Assembly (NCBI RefSeq): GCF_000527035.1
Contig: NZ_AZUK01000001.1
Span: 124,001-188,000, forward strand
Direction of reading: 5' to 3'
Source: Tolumonas lignilytica
GTDB lineage: Bacteria; Pseudomonadota; Gammaproteobacteria; Enterobacterales; Aeromonadaceae
Length of the DNA: 64,000 nucleotides
Shown: one piece after another, positions 45,192 through 54,703 of the stretch
Layout of the letters: each line of letters starts with the position of its first letter
Numbering within the stretch: position 1 is the stretch's first letter
Program-made: the position numbers and the translations under genes
The notes under the pieces: generated by a model
Database searches by the model: none
The model's input: only the letters and a program-made list of their open reading frames with translations
Told to the model about the DNA's origin: nothing

Positions 45192-46217
45192 GTGTTGACC
45201 CGACGGAAAGGATTCTTTGTGTTAATGGTGCTGGTCATGAGCACTGTGAGCATTATTTACTTTCTCGTTCCGCCATCGCTGCGTGTTGCTCATCCGTCCA
45301 GAGGACAAGTTATTGAAGCCGTCTATGCGACAGGTGAAATCGAACCCGACCCGTTAATTCGTGTTGCCACTGAACGAGCCGCTCGATTAACCCAATTGTT
45401 TGCCGATGAGCGAATGTCTGTAAAAGCCGGACAAGCTCTGGCTCAGTTAGACGATGCCGAACTGAAAACCTCCGTGCAGGAAATGCAGATCCGCCAAAAA
45501 AATGCAGAGAATAATCTCTATCGCATCACACACTTGTTTCAGCGAAAAATGGTGAGTGCAGAACAGCTCGAACAAGCCAAGACCGACGCAGATGCGGCTA
45601 ATGAAGTGACCCAACGAGCCTTGGCACAGCTCAAATCACTTACTTTAGTCAGCCCGGTGGATGGTGAGGTGATCCAACGCGATGGCGAGACCGGTGATTA
45701 TTTACCGGTAAATCAAATTGTTTTCTATCTCCGCAAGGCCGGAACCTCTTTGCGTTTATCGGCCAGTGTGGATGAGGAAGACATTCCTCGTGTGAAAACA
45801 GGCCAGCGCGTACTCATTACGGCCGATGCATTTCCCGGCGAAACCTTTGAAGGCATCATTCGCGAAATAACCCCCAAGGGGGATCCCATCACCCGCAGCT
45901 ACCGTGTACGGATCGCCTTACCTGAAAACGCTCCCTTCTTCATTGGTATGACGGCGGAATGCAATATTCTTATTGCCCAACGGGATCACGCCTTACTGAT
46001 CCCCAACACCAGTATTGTTAATCATGGCGTATGGCTGATTAAACACGACGAAACATTCTATCAACCCGTCACTACGGGAGAAAAAAACGCAGACAAAACC
46101 GAGATATTGTCCGGAATATCCGATCAGGATGTTGTCATTCTTAACCCACCCGAAAAATTGCAGGCCGGTCAGAAAGTGCGGGCTTATTGGCCAGATAAAA
46201 CGGACACCCGCTCATGA
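45192..46217 (+). CDS. HlyD/MacA-type periplasmic adaptor of an ABC exporter (DevB-like)
   Basis: An N-terminal membrane anchor (GFFVLMVLVMSTVSIIYFLV) is followed by the membrane-fusion-protein fold: a barrel-lipoyl half RVATERAARLTQLFADERMS, a coiled-coil hairpin from about 95 to 145 (VQEMQIRQKNAENNLYRITH; SAEQLEQAKTDADAANEVTQ), the second lipoyl half LVSPVDGEVIQRDGETGDYL and a beta-barrel domain. The GTG at 45192 has AGGAG 6 bases upstream; the earlier ATG at 45177 has none, so I use the GTG (341 residues). Its stop overlaps the permease ATG by 4 bases. It should link the inner-membrane ABC pump to an outer-membrane channel of TolC type encoded elsewhere. The substrate is unknown. Confidence 0.87.
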   Translation: MLTRRKGFFVLMVLVMSTVSIIYFLVPPSLRVAHPSRGQVIEAVYATGEIEPDPLIRVATERAARLTQLFADERMSVKAGQALAQLDDAELKTSVQEMQIRQKNAENNLYRITHLFQRKMVSAEQLEQAKTDADAANEVTQRALAQLKSLTLVSPVDGEVIQRDGETGDYLPVNQIVFYLRKAGTSLRLSASVDEEDIPRVKTGQRVLITADAFPGETFEGIIREITPKGDPITRSYRVRIALPENAPFFIGMTAECNILIAQRDHALLIPNTSIVNHGVWLIKHDETFYQPVTTGEKNADKTEILSGISDQDVVILNPPEKLQAGQKVRAYWPDKTDTRS

Positions 46218-47458
46218 ATCTATCTGCCTCTATCGCACTCAGTCATCTGATGTCACGTCGTCGACAAACGATAGTGTCTGTACTCGGTGTTTCACTGGGT
46301 GTGGCTTTTTTTCTGGCAATCTCCGGTCTGATGCGTGGCTCTGAACAAGACTTTATGCAACGTTTGGTTGATAACTCCCCTCATATCACTGTCTATGACG
46401 AATACCGATATCCGAAGAAGCAGCCGATTGAACTGGTATATCCGAAAGCGGTTTATACCCTACACGGCGTGAAACCCAAGACAGAAATCAAAGGTATTCG
46501 GCAATATAAAGAAAAATTGCTCCAGCTTGGAAAAATAAAAGATTTAGAAATAGCCCCCGTATTGCAAGGACAAGTCATTGTTTCCTATTCCGGTATCACG
46601 CGCGGGGTCACATTATCCGGTGTGGTGCCCGATTTAATGAAAAACGTCAGTGCTATTGCGCACTACTTCATTCAGGGCTCACTGGAAAGTTTATCCATCA
46701 ACCCCAATGGCATCATCATTGGTGCAGGTCTTGCTGAAAAACTGCAGATAACCATCGGCGATCAACTCACCATTACATCACCAACCGGCAGTGTTCGTCT
46801 CATGAAAGTGGTCGCACTTTTTCGCACCGGCACCGCCAACAATGATGACCGCCAAATTTATGCCTTATTAAATCGGGTTCAAAATTTTCTGGAAAAGCCA
46901 AATGTCGCCAATTTGCTGATTATTAAGATCAAAGATCCTAATCAGGCCACTACGGTAGCACATCAGATTGAACAGGATATCGGCTATAAGACGCAATCCT
47001 GGCAGGAAGCCAGTGAAGATCTAATGAATATGGTCTTGATCAGAAATCTCATCATGTACAGTGTCGTCAGTGCCATTCTGGTGGTGGCGTCGTTTGGTAT
47101 TTACAACGTCATTTCGACGGTCGTCTTGGAGAAAACCAAAGACATTGCCATTTTAAAATCGATCGGCTTTGGCGCAAATGACATCGAAGGCATCTTTTTA
47201 ATTGAAGGAAGCATACTGGGGTTGTTAGGCAGTGTATTGGGAACGGCACTTGGCCTGTCGTTGATGTATGGGCTGAGCCGAATTTCCTTTAAAAGCCCGT
47301 TTTATACGGCTCAGGCGTTCATCCCTATTTATTGGGGCATGGATCAACTGTTGTTTGCCATCGCGTTTGCCATGTTATCGTCATTATGCGCCGCTTGGTT
47401 ACCAGCAAGAAAAGGCGGTCGGGTTAAACCGGTCGACATTCTGCGAGGTGCCGAATGA
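46214..47458 (+). CDS. ABC exporter permease, FtsX/MacB-type (DevC-like)
   Basis: This 414-residue protein has the type VII ABC permease layout: one N-terminal helix (QTIVSVLGVSLGVAFFLAIS near 20), a large periplasmic domain to about 270, then three C-terminal helices in an FtsX domain (SVVSAILVVASFGIYNVIST; GSILGLLGSVLGTALGLSLM; LFAIAFAMLSSLCAAWLPAR). The conserved cytoplasmic EKTKDIAILKSIGFGANDIE coupling segment sits near 302 and the C-terminal block ends KPVDILRGAE. It overlaps the adaptor and the ATPase genes by 4 bases each, so the three proteins form one complex. LolC/LolE share this fold, but the adaptor gene argues for a MacAB/DevBCA-type exporter. Confidence 0.88.
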   Translation: MNLSASIALSHLMSRRRQTIVSVLGVSLGVAFFLAISGLMRGSEQDFMQRLVDNSPHITVYDEYRYPKKQPIELVYPKAVYTLHGVKPKTEIKGIRQYKEKLLQLGKIKDLEIAPVLQGQVIVSYSGITRGVTLSGVVPDLMKNVSAIAHYFIQGSLESLSINPNGIIIGAGLAEKLQITIGDQLTITSPTGSVRLMKVVALFRTGTANNDDRQIYALLNRVQNFLEKPNVANLLIIKIKDPNQATTVAHQIEQDIGYKTQSWQEASEDLMNMVLIRNLIMYSVVSAILVVASFGIYNVISTVVLEKTKDIAILKSIGFGANDIEGIFLIEGSILGLLGSVLGTALGLSLMYGLSRISFKSPFYTAQAFIPIYWGMDQLLFAIAFAMLSSLCAAWLPARKGGRVKPVDILRGAE

Positions 47459-48132
47459 GCGGTATTTTGCGAACAGAGAGACTGACTCGGATCTTGCCGG
47501 GTGAAGTGCCCGTTACCTTAGTTCAGAACATTGACCTGCAGATAGAACAGAATGAATTTGTTGCCATCATGGGGCCTTCAGGTTCAGGCAAATCATCCTT
47601 GTTATATTTACTTGGTCTGCTCGATTCTCCGACTTCAGGAAAACTCTGGCTGGAGGATGCAGAAACCAGTTTATTTACTGACAACCAATTAGCTCAAATA
47701 CGGTTACAACGTATTGGCTTTGTTTTTCAATTTCATTTTCTGCTTGCTGAATTTTCATCTTTAGAAAATGTCATGCTACCCATGCGGAAACTCGGTGAAC
47801 TTACCGAGATCCAGGCACGCGAAAAAGCCAATGCCTTATTAGACTCTCTGGATATGCGCGACCATAAACATAAACTGCCCCACCAACTTTCCGGAGGACA
47901 ACGTCAGCGTGTTGCTGTCGCCCGGGCATTAGCCAATGATCCAGTGTTAATTCTTGCCGATGAACCGACCGGCGCTTTGGATACCAAATCCAGTGCCAAT
48001 GTCCGGGATATTTTGCATAACCTGACACGTCAGCATAAATGTGCCATTGTCGCAGTCACGCATGATGCGGAATTTGCCAAAGCTGCAGATCGGCAAATTC
48101 ATTTGGTCGATGGCTGTCTGGTTCAGGCATGA
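47455..48132 (+). CDS. ABC exporter ATPase (MacB/LolD-type, DevA-like)
   Basis: This 225-residue single-domain ABC ATPase has Walker A GPSGSGKSSLLY near residue 40, Q-loop FVFQFHFLLAEFSSLENVML near 87, signature LSGGQRQRVAVARALANDP near 143, Walker B LILADEPTGALD near 165 and switch histidine in VTHDAEF near 200. FVFQFHFLL is typical of the LolD/MacB group. The start overlaps the permease stop (ATGA). Third and last gene of the exporter operon; 17 bases beyond it lies the convergent chemoreceptor gene, with no clear terminator between. Confidence 0.9.
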   Translation: MSGILRTERLTRILPGEVPVTLVQNIDLQIEQNEFVAIMGPSGSGKSSLLYLLGLLDSPTSGKLWLEDAETSLFTDNQLAQIRLQRIGFVFQFHFLLAEFSSLENVMLPMRKLGELTEIQAREKANALLDSLDMRDHKHKLPHQLSGGQRQRVAVARALANDPVLILADEPTGALDTKSSANVRDILHNLTRQHKCAIVAVTHDAEFAKAADRQIHLVDGCLVQA

Positions 48133-48149
48133 AACCAAGAATGAGAATC

Positions 48150-49781
48150 TCAGTTCATCAATTTCTGCATAGACTGATGCAATTCCGAAGAAAGAGTATG
48201 CAATTGAAGACTGGTGTCCTTCGTGATTTTTGCATTTTCTTCATTTTGTGATGCCGTATTTTTGATATCGATCAGATTGCTGGAAATATCTTCAATCACT
48301 GACGTTTGTTCTTCTGCGGCAGTGGCGATCTGATGAGTCATATTCTGAATGTCACCAATTGATTTCGTTATTTGTTCTAACATTATTCCCACTTCTGTTA
48401 CTTTACTTACACTGTCTCCACTTATTTGATGACTGCTGGCAATAGCTTGAACGGCATCGCTAGTTCCACTTTGAACCGTAGCGATAATCGTATTAATCTC
48501 AGCCGTAGAATCTGCAGTACGTTTAGCTAATGTTCTAACTTCATCGGCAACTACTGCAAATCCTCGACCATATTCCCCTGCCCGGGCCGCTTCAATCGCG
48601 GCATTTAATGCCAGTAAATTTGTTTGATCTGCAATACTACGAATCACCTCCAACACCGTTGTAATTCGACGGCTATCTATATCTAACTGTTGAATCACAT
48701 GCGCGGTATTTTCTATTTCATTACTCATCTCAGTGATCATAGAAATGGTAGATTGCATGACTCGTTCACTGTTATTCGCAGCCTGATTAGCCTGATCAGC
48801 AGCACTGGCAGCAATCGAGGTACTATTTGCGACATCCTTTGCTGTTGCCGCCATTTCATGAACTGCGGTTGCAACTAAATCAGCTCGGGCTAATTGATCT
48901 CGAGTGCCTGATGCCATAACGGTGGATGTGGCTTTTAACTGTGAGCTGGAAAGGTCAAGGTGATCAATACTGCTTTTCAATTGAGTAAAGGTATGGAAGA
49001 GAGAATCACGTAATATGCTGGCTGATTTGGCTAATGCACCCAGTTCATCTTCTCGATGGTTTACAAAACGCAGCTCAAAACGACCTTGACTTAATTGTGA
49101 AATATACGCAATCACTTCACGAATAGGATTTAGAATCCGGCGGTTAATTAACCAGATACTGGCTAATATGACAAATAGGCTGGAAGTAATAATAATCACG
49201 ACCCCGATGATGATTGCCTTATTTGAATGCTGAAGAATCAATGCTGATTCATTGTCACTTTGCTCATGCAGTTGCTTAGCCAATACAGACATTTTTTCAC
49301 TGGTAACACGATCAATTCCCTTTACGGCCTTATCACCCATATAAGGATCTGCATTAGCAGCCAGAAATGCATCTCTTCCTTTCCGATAAGAAATGCCTAA
49401 TCGGGTATGTTCTTCGATCAATTCTTTTATCTGTAGTACCAACACCGTGTTTTGCTGCCGGGTAGCCAGTGACTGTAAATCGGTCAGTATTGTCCTAACT
49501 TTCTTTTCTTGTGTCTCAAATTGCTGCCAATATTTATTCAAATTCTCCGGGTTTTTCCCGCGTAACAATACATCCTTCCATTCCTGTACCTGGATTTTGA
49601 ATTCCAGATTTGCATTATCTACCAATTGAGATTCTTTCAGCGGGCCCGCAAGAAGATCACCATATGACGTTACCGCCTGTGACAAATAGCGAAAACAAAA
49701 CAAGGCAATAATAATAAGCAGAATCACCGTGCATCCCTGCAGAATCAATAATTGCGCCCGTAACGATTTATTGATCGACAT
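48150..49781 (-). CDS. Methyl-accepting chemotaxis protein with periplasmic four-helix sensor
   Basis: This is a transmembrane chemoreceptor. TM1 is at about residues 11-33 ([20 protein letters not shown]), then a helical periplasmic domain (about 34-190), TM2 near 191-213, HAMP near 215-265, and the signalling domain with the hairpin tip RIAG-equivalent [20 protein letters not shown] and [19 protein letters not shown] near 395. The 543 residues are typical. The ATG at 49781 has AGGAAG 7 bases upstream; 8 further codons upstream are unlikely. I see no C-terminal CheR/CheB pentapeptide (the protein ends HQSMQKLMN). The ligand is unknown. It is monocistronic. Confidence 0.92.
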   Translation of the reverse strand: MSINKSLRAQLLILQGCTVILLIIIALFCFRYLSQAVTSYGDLLAGPLKESQLVDNANLEFKIQVQEWKDVLLRGKNPENLNKYWQQFETQEKKVRTILTDLQSLATRQQNTVLVLQIKELIEEHTRLGISYRKGRDAFLAANADPYMGDKAVKGIDRVTSEKMSVLAKQLHEQSDNESALILQHSNKAIIIGVVIIITSSLFVILASIWLINRRILNPIREVIAYISQLSQGRFELRFVNHREDELGALAKSASILRDSLFHTFTQLKSSIDHLDLSSSQLKATSTVMASGTRDQLARADLVATAVHEMAATAKDVANSTSIAASAADQANQAANNSERVMQSTISMITEMSNEIENTAHVIQQLDIDSRRITTVLEVIRSIADQTNLLALNAAIEAARAGEYGRGFAVVADEVRTLAKRTADSTAEINTIIATVQSGTSDAVQAIASSHQISGDSVSKVTEVGIMLEQITKSIGDIQNMTHQIATAAEEQTSVIEDISSNLIDIKNTASQNEENAKITKDTSLQLHTLSSELHQSMQKLMN

Positions 49782-49962
49782 CTTGTAGCTTCCTGTTGTC
49801 TTCATTCTTCTGAGTTAATACTAGACCATAATTTTCCTTCTCTTTTTGACTTTTATCTCAATGAAGGTCAGAAAAATTTTGGTTCAAAAGATCAGATGCT
49901 CTAAACAAATAATAGAAATAAATGAGAGCAAACGAGAGAAATGAGAATGGATTAAGAAACGA

Positions 49963-49990
49963 AAAAGGCCACTTCTGAAAGTGGCCTTTA
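49963..49990 (-). terminator. Terminator after the first initiator tRNA
   Basis: AAGGCCAC / GTGGCCTT with a 7-base loop is followed on the minus strand by TTTTTCG, directly after the tRNA 3' end. Confidence 0.85.
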
Positions 49991-49994
49991 AATT

Positions 49995-50071
<77 letters not shown>

Positions 50072-50083
50072 TCAATGAGAATG

Positions 50084-50112
50084 ATAATAGTTGGAAACAA
50101 AACAAATTACAA
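50084..50112 (-). promoter_or_regulatory. Promoter of initiator tRNA copy 1
   Basis: On the minus strand TTGTAA (50107-50112) and TATTAT (50084-50089) are 17 bases apart. The tRNA starts 13 bases after the -10. Confidence 0.6.
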
Positions 50113-50229
50113 GCTTTTAATTCCGAAAAATGATTAGATGAAAAACAAATCATCTTTAAACGATTAAAATAATAGCGCAATTATCGAACAATATAGCCAG
50201 ACGCAATACGCGTATGCTGCAAACCGAAA

Positions 50230-50257
50230 ACAAAAAAGCCGCTTTAAAAGCGGCTTT
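50230..50257 (-). terminator. Terminator after the second initiator tRNA
   Basis: AAGCCGC / GCGGCTT with a T/A-rich loop is followed on the minus strand by TTTTTTG, just after the tRNA 3' end. Confidence 0.83.
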
Positions 50258-50264
50258 TAAAATT

Positions 50265-50341
<77 letters not shown>

Positions 50342-50353
50342 TCAGAGGCCAGA

Positions 50354-50382
50354 ATAGTAATCAGATAGTTATAAACAAGCAA
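50354..50382 (-). promoter_or_regulatory. Promoter of initiator tRNA copy 2
   Basis: On the minus strand TTGCTT (50377-50382) and TACTAT (50354-50359) are 17 bases apart, 12 bases before the tRNA. Copy 2 thus has its own promoter and terminator. Confidence 0.6.
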
Positions 50383-50550
50383 GCCTTATTTATTATTGCC
50401 AATCCTGACTGTTTATTTAATAAACACATCTAACCAGGCAAACAGAATGATTCGGTTCTATGCTCTGAATAACGCATTAATTCTGTTTACACAACCGGCA
50501 GACCGATGGGATCATCATGCTTTATCTTCATTATTGGATCATGACACGCT

Positions 50551-50952
50551 ATGAGTTACGAACTGACAGACCTGGAACGCAATGCAGCCCTAAAATTGAA
50601 TGCTGATTATCGTTATGAATACTTCCTCAGCAAAGTCGCACGTAGCGGTGAATTATGGGCCTTGAAGGATGAAAACGGGTTGCTGTTTCTTAACTCAGAT
50701 AATGATGAAACATGCCTGCCGGTATGGCCTCATCCTGATTATGCAAAACTATGGGCTGTCGATGACCTGAAAAACTATCAACCGCAATCCATCACCCTGA
50801 AAATCTGGTTGGAACGCTGGATTGATGGTCTGACACAGGATGGTATTTCCGTCACGGTATTCCCTCTTCAAGGTGAAGAGAATCTGGTGGAAGAACCCGC
50901 AGAACTGGCCGAAGCCTTAAATAAAAAACTGGCGCAATACGCACAGGAATAG
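50551..50952 (+). CDS. DUF2750 family protein
   Basis: This 133-residue cytoplasmic protein of unknown function starts with the DUF2750 pattern: ERNAALKLNADYRYEYFLSK then RSGELWALKDENG and LPVWPHPDYAKLWA, followed by LKIWLERWIDGLTQDGISVT and a short acidic tail. There is no signal peptide or membrane segment. The ATG has weak ribosome-binding sequence (GACACGC), but the N-terminus fits the family. It is followed 56 bases later by a UPF0303 gene and may be co-transcribed with it. Function cannot be inferred. Confidence 0.8.
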   Translation: MSYELTDLERNAALKLNADYRYEYFLSKVARSGELWALKDENGLLFLNSDNDETCLPVWPHPDYAKLWAVDDLKNYQPQSITLKIWLERWIDGLTQDGISVTVFPLQGEENLVEEPAELAEALNKKLAQYAQE

Positions 50953-51008
50953 TTCAAAAAGGAAGCGCATTCTCAGGCTATATATCCATATTATCCGGAG
51001 ATAATAAA

Positions 51009-51509
51009 ATGAATTTGCTTGAATTAAATGATTCACTGATGGAAATACGTCAGCAGGAAGAATCGCTGCAATGGCCTGTATTTAATGAAGCATTAGCCTG
51101 GGAATTGGGTTGTACACTTCAATTGGCCGCCTCACTCAATCAAGCAGCCGTACACATCGAAATTGAAGCTTTTGGTCGGATGTTGTTTGTCTGTGCCATG
51201 CCCGGCAGTGCGCCCAGCAATGCTGATTGGGCTCGCCGGAAACGGAATGTCGTTCAATTACTGCAACGCAGTTCATTGGCGATCGGGCTTGGATTGAAAC
51301 GCGATGACACGGATCTGCAGCGCAAAATGGGGTTGCCTGATCGCGACTATGCTCCTCACGGTGGCAGCTTCCCGTTACGAATTTTAGGTTCGGGTTGTAT
51401 TGGTACAATCACCGTGTCGGGGATGCCGGAATTTGATGACCACGAACTGATCGTCACTGTGTTACAAGCCTGGCAGGAAAATGGCTGGCAAAAACCCTCT
51501 CTTTTATAG
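51009..51509 (+). CDS. UPF0303 / HbpS-like domain protein
   Basis: This 166-residue protein has the UPF0303 layout, related to the heme-binding HbpS fold (DUF336): FNEALAWELGCTLQLAASLN near 25, HIEIEAFGRMLFVCAMPGSA near 50, ADWARRKRNVVQLLQRSSLA near 74 and the C-terminal GGSFPLRILGSGCIGTITVS followed by DDHELIV near 120-145. No signal peptide is present, so it is cytoplasmic. GGAG stands 9 bases before the ATG. Heme binding or degradation has been proposed for relatives; nothing in the sequence proves it here. A terminator for the convergent GH13 operon follows. Confidence 0.82.
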   Translation: MNLLELNDSLMEIRQQEESLQWPVFNEALAWELGCTLQLAASLNQAAVHIEIEAFGRMLFVCAMPGSAPSNADWARRKRNVVQLLQRSSLAIGLGLKRDDTDLQRKMGLPDRDYAPHGGSFPLRILGSGCIGTITVSGMPEFDDHELIVTVLQAWQENGWQKPSLL

Positions 51510-51533
51510 CTCCTGACGGGTTAACGCATCAGA

Positions 51534-51559
51534 TAAAAAAAGGCCGCCCGAAGGCGGCC
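51534..51559 (-). terminator. Terminator of the GH13/ABC sugar operon
   Basis: GGCCGCC / GGCGGCC with a CGAA/TTCG tetraloop is followed on the minus strand by TTTTTTT, 22 bases after the GH13 stop. Confidence 0.88.
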
Positions 51560-51580
51560 AATGCATTACACAGGGGTAAA

Positions 51581-53512
51581 TTATTTCTGTTTCAGCCAGA
51601 GGAACTGGAAAGGTTCCAAGGCGATCACACCGTTTTCTAGCGAAATATCCTGCTGCTGATATTGGTCATAAACATAATGACCAAAACCAGTTTGCTCCAG
51701 AATGGCTTGTGATAACGTTTGCTGTTGGGCAGACATATTCATCAGTACCAGCGTCTTATGCCAGTCACGTTCACGCATAAATGAAAAGACATGTGTATTT
51801 TCGTTGTGCACCATCTGATAGTTATTTTCGTTGTAAAACTCAGGGATCGTTTTACGCAAAGCGATCATCCGCTGTAATGCACTGAATACCCGATGTTCAA
51901 TCGTGCCGACTTCGTTACGTTTCGCCGCTTTCTTCCAGTCGATGATCGGACGGTTCAACCAACGGTTATCATCTTGTTTAGTCGGATCTTCCAGGAAGGA
52001 ATAGTCGTTCGTACAAGCCAGTTCATCACCGTAATACACCAGTGGTATGCCGCCAAAGGACATAATGCCGCTGTGCATCAGCAACGTTTTCCGGATGGCT
52101 TGTTCAATCAGTTCCGCATTCCCCTCTTCCAACCCTTTCTCTAACCCCAGTAACGTGGCGGTTGCCCCGGTGATCCGCGCATCCTGTGTTTTCGGGTTAT
52201 ACATGAAGCGTTGGCCTTTGGCGGGGCTGCCCGCAAACTCCCCGACATAATAGGAAATCATGAACTGCTTGTGATCGAACGGGTTATAACCAGCAGCCAG
52301 AATGTCCTGATCGGCATAACCTAAGCCAATATCATCGTGGCAACGGATGTAATTGATCCACGTGGTCCCTTTCGGTAAACGCGGGATGTTCTGCAGACCA
52401 TGCTCCAGAATACGCTTGTTCTGCGTTGCCATCGCATCCCACAAATACACCATGTAGGAGGCGTTATAAGCAATTTCACATTCGTCAACCGTGCCACCCC
52501 CGAGGTATTTCACAATCTCAACGGGCTGCACAATCGCTTCTGCTTTGAAGATCGCGCCGGGCGCGGCAATCTTGGTACACGCCTTAAACAGCTGCAACAG
52601 GATATGGGCTTCGTCTAAGTTCTGGCTCTGCGTACCCAGCTTTTTCCACATAAATGCCACAGCATCAAGTCGCAGAACGTCCACTCCCTGATTCGCCAGA
52701 TTGAGCAGGATCTTGATCATCTCAATAAAGACTTTCGGGTTGGTATAGTTCAGATCCCATTGGTAGGTGTTAAAAACCGTAAACACCCATTTGTTGATGG
52801 CTGGCAGATAGGTGAAATTCCCCGGTGCATTTTCCGGGAAAATTTCCGGCAGAGTTTGTTCAAACGCATCAGGCATCGTACGGTCATCATACATGTAATA
52901 CATGTCCTGATATTCTTTCTCACCCTGCAGCGCTTTTTTCGCCCACTCATGCTCATTAGAGGTATGGTTTAAGACCAGATCCAATTCCAGCAGCATATTC
53001 TTGGTGCGGAACGTTTGGGCTATCTTGCGGATATCCGCCATCGAACCAAAACGCTTTTCAACCGTACGATAATCACTGACAGCATAACCGCCGTCATTGG
53101 CCTCTTGTGGCATCTTCAGCAATGGCATCAGATGCACATAGTTCACGCCTAACTCTTCCAGATAGTCGATCTTCTGCATAAATCCTTTCAGATTTTTGCT
53201 GAACCGATCGACATACAACATAGTCGCGACCCAGTTCGGACTCATGATCCAATCTTTGTTTTCTTCACGCTGCCGATCGAGTTCGCGCAATTCAGGATCT
53301 CGCGCCAGATACATATCGGCCAGCGCTAACACCAGTTCAGAAAATCGGTTGGAAAAATCAGCCCGCTCGCCATAGAGACGAGCGAACTTGGCATACACTT
53401 CATTGAATTGAGCACCGAGACGAACTAAAAATTCGGATAAATTTTTATCACCGTGTTTTTTGCTCAGCAGGCTGACTACGTCGTGCAGTAGCTTGTCTTT
53501 ATTCACTGACAT
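51581..53512 (-). CDS. Amylosucrase-family glycoside hydrolase (GH13 subfamily 4-like)
   Basis: This 643-residue cytoplasmic enzyme has the amylosucrase architecture: a helical N-terminal domain (1-90, including ARLYGERADF), a TIM barrel with an inserted loop domain, and a C-terminal beta domain. Catalytic residues are Asp283 in LRLDAVAFMWK (nucleophile), Glu325 in FKAEAIV (acid/base) and Asp393 in RCHDDIGLGY. Their positions nearly coincide with those of Neisseria amylosucrase (286, 328, 393). DLVLNHTSNEHEWAK and QWDLNYTNP also match. It may transfer glucose from sucrose to a glucan or hydrolyse sucrose or another glucoside; the subtype cannot be told from sequence alone. No signal peptide. 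It is the last gene of the ABC importer operon, implying that the imported sugar is its substrate. Confidence 0.88.
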   Translation of the reverse strand: MSVNKDKLLHDVVSLLSKKHGDKNLSEFLVRLGAQFNEVYAKFARLYGERADFSNRFSELVLALADMYLARDPELRELDRQREENKDWIMSPNWVATMLYVDRFSKNLKGFMQKIDYLEELGVNYVHLMPLLKMPQEANDGGYAVSDYRTVEKRFGSMADIRKIAQTFRTKNMLLELDLVLNHTSNEHEWAKKALQGEKEYQDMYYMYDDRTMPDAFEQTLPEIFPENAPGNFTYLPAINKWVFTVFNTYQWDLNYTNPKVFIEMIKILLNLANQGVDVLRLDAVAFMWKKLGTQSQNLDEAHILLQLFKACTKIAAPGAIFKAEAIVQPVEIVKYLGGGTVDECEIAYNASYMVYLWDAMATQNKRILEHGLQNIPRLPKGTTWINYIRCHDDIGLGYADQDILAAGYNPFDHKQFMISYYVGEFAGSPAKGQRFMYNPKTQDARITGATATLLGLEKGLEEGNAELIEQAIRKTLLMHSGIMSFGGIPLVYYGDELACTNDYSFLEDPTKQDDNRWLNRPIIDWKKAAKRNEVGTIEHRVFSALQRMIALRKTIPEFYNENNYQMVHNENTHVFSFMRERDWHKTLVLMNMSAQQQTLSQAILEQTGFGHYVYDQYQQQDISLENGVIALEPFQFLWLKQK

Positions 53513-53529
53513 TAATGACCTCTCTCAAA

Positions 53530-54657
53530 TCAGGCAGCAGATAAAATCTTGGCAACGATCGGTGCTTTCTGTTGCTGTAACAAACTGCTTGCCGTATCCG
53601 TATCAAACAGGTGCACATGTTCAAGCTTGAAGCTTGCCTTAATCGTTTTTCCACGTGGAATGAGATGGCTACCATCAGTGACAACTACGACTTGATCTTC
53701 GTCCGCATATTGGGTGTATGCGAATGTCGTCCCGCCCAGTGCTTCAACAACATCGACTTTCAATGCAATATTGACATCACCTTCAACATCAATTTCCAGA
53801 TGTTCAGGACGAATCCCCATCAACAAGACATCACCGACTGTTACGGCGCGATCTAATGTCATGCTGAATTGTTCCCCACCAGCAAGCTCCAGCGTGGCTT
53901 TGTTGTTGTCCACCTGCAGCACTTTGGCGTTCAGGAAATTCATGCGCGGAGAGCCGATAAACCCAGCTACAAATTGATTTACAGGGTTATGATAAAGTTC
54001 CAACGGAGCGCCGACCTGCTCAACACGACCATCACGTAATACGACGATCTTGTCAGCCATGGTCATGGCTTCTACCTGATCATGTGTCACATAGACCATG
54101 GTGTTGCCCAATTGCTCGTGCAGTTTGGAAATCTCCACGCGCATTTGCACACGCAATTCCGCATCCAGATTCGAGAGTGGTTCGTCAAATAAAAACACCT
54201 TCGGATTCCGTACTATGGTACGACCAATCGCGACACGCTGACGCTGACCCCCAGACAGTTGTTTTGGCAAGCGATCCAATAAATGTTCTAGCTTCAGAAT
54301 GCGCGCGGCTTCGCCTACCCGTTGTTCAATTTCGTCTTTAGGACGCTTCGCCAGACGCAATCCGAAACTCATGTTTTCTTTCACTGTCATATGCGGATAA
54401 AGCGCATATGACTGAAACACCATGGCAATTCCGCGATCAGACGGAGACACGTCATTCACTGTCAAACCGTCGATAATCACTTCGCCATCAGAGATGGTTT
54501 CCAAACCGGCGATCATGCGCAGTAATGTGGATTTACCACATCCAGACGGGCCAACAAAGACCACAAACTCGCCATGTTTTATATCCAGATCCACCCCATG
54601 AATGGTTTGAACTGCACCGAAACGCTTAATGACTTTATTCAGTTTTAAATCAGCCAT
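53530..54657 (-). CDS. Carbohydrate ABC importer ATPase (MalK/UgpC/MsmX-type)
   Basis: This 375-residue ATPase has Walker A GPSGCGKSTLLRMIAGLE near 37, Q-loop MVFQSYALYPHMTVKENMSF near 79, signature LSGGQRQRVAIGRTIVRNPK near 134, Walker B VFLFDEPLSNLD near 153 and switch histidine in VTHDQVEAMT near 190. A C-terminal TOBE regulatory domain (about 240-360; MGIRPEHLEID) is typical of CUT1 sugar importers. The start has AAGGAT 9 bases upstream. It lies between the second permease gene and the GH13 gene, so the complex likely imports the enzyme's substrate. Confidence 0.93.
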   Translation of the reverse strand: MADLKLNKVIKRFGAVQTIHGVDLDIKHGEFVVFVGPSGCGKSTLLRMIAGLETISDGEVIIDGLTVNDVSPSDRGIAMVFQSYALYPHMTVKENMSFGLRLAKRPKDEIEQRVGEAARILKLEHLLDRLPKQLSGGQRQRVAIGRTIVRNPKVFLFDEPLSNLDAELRVQMRVEISKLHEQLGNTMVYVTHDQVEAMTMADKIVVLRDGRVEQVGAPLELYHNPVNQFVAGFIGSPRMNFLNAKVLQVDNNKATLELAGGEQFSMTLDRAVTVGDVLLMGIRPEHLEIDVEGDVNIALKVDVVEALGGTTFAYTQYADEDQVVVVTDGSHLIPRGKTIKASFKLEHVHLFDTDTASSLLQQQKAPIVAKILSAA

Positions 54658-54703
54658 TCTGGTTATCCTTCTTTCAAATCTTCATATCAATGCGAAATGC
54701 CAA

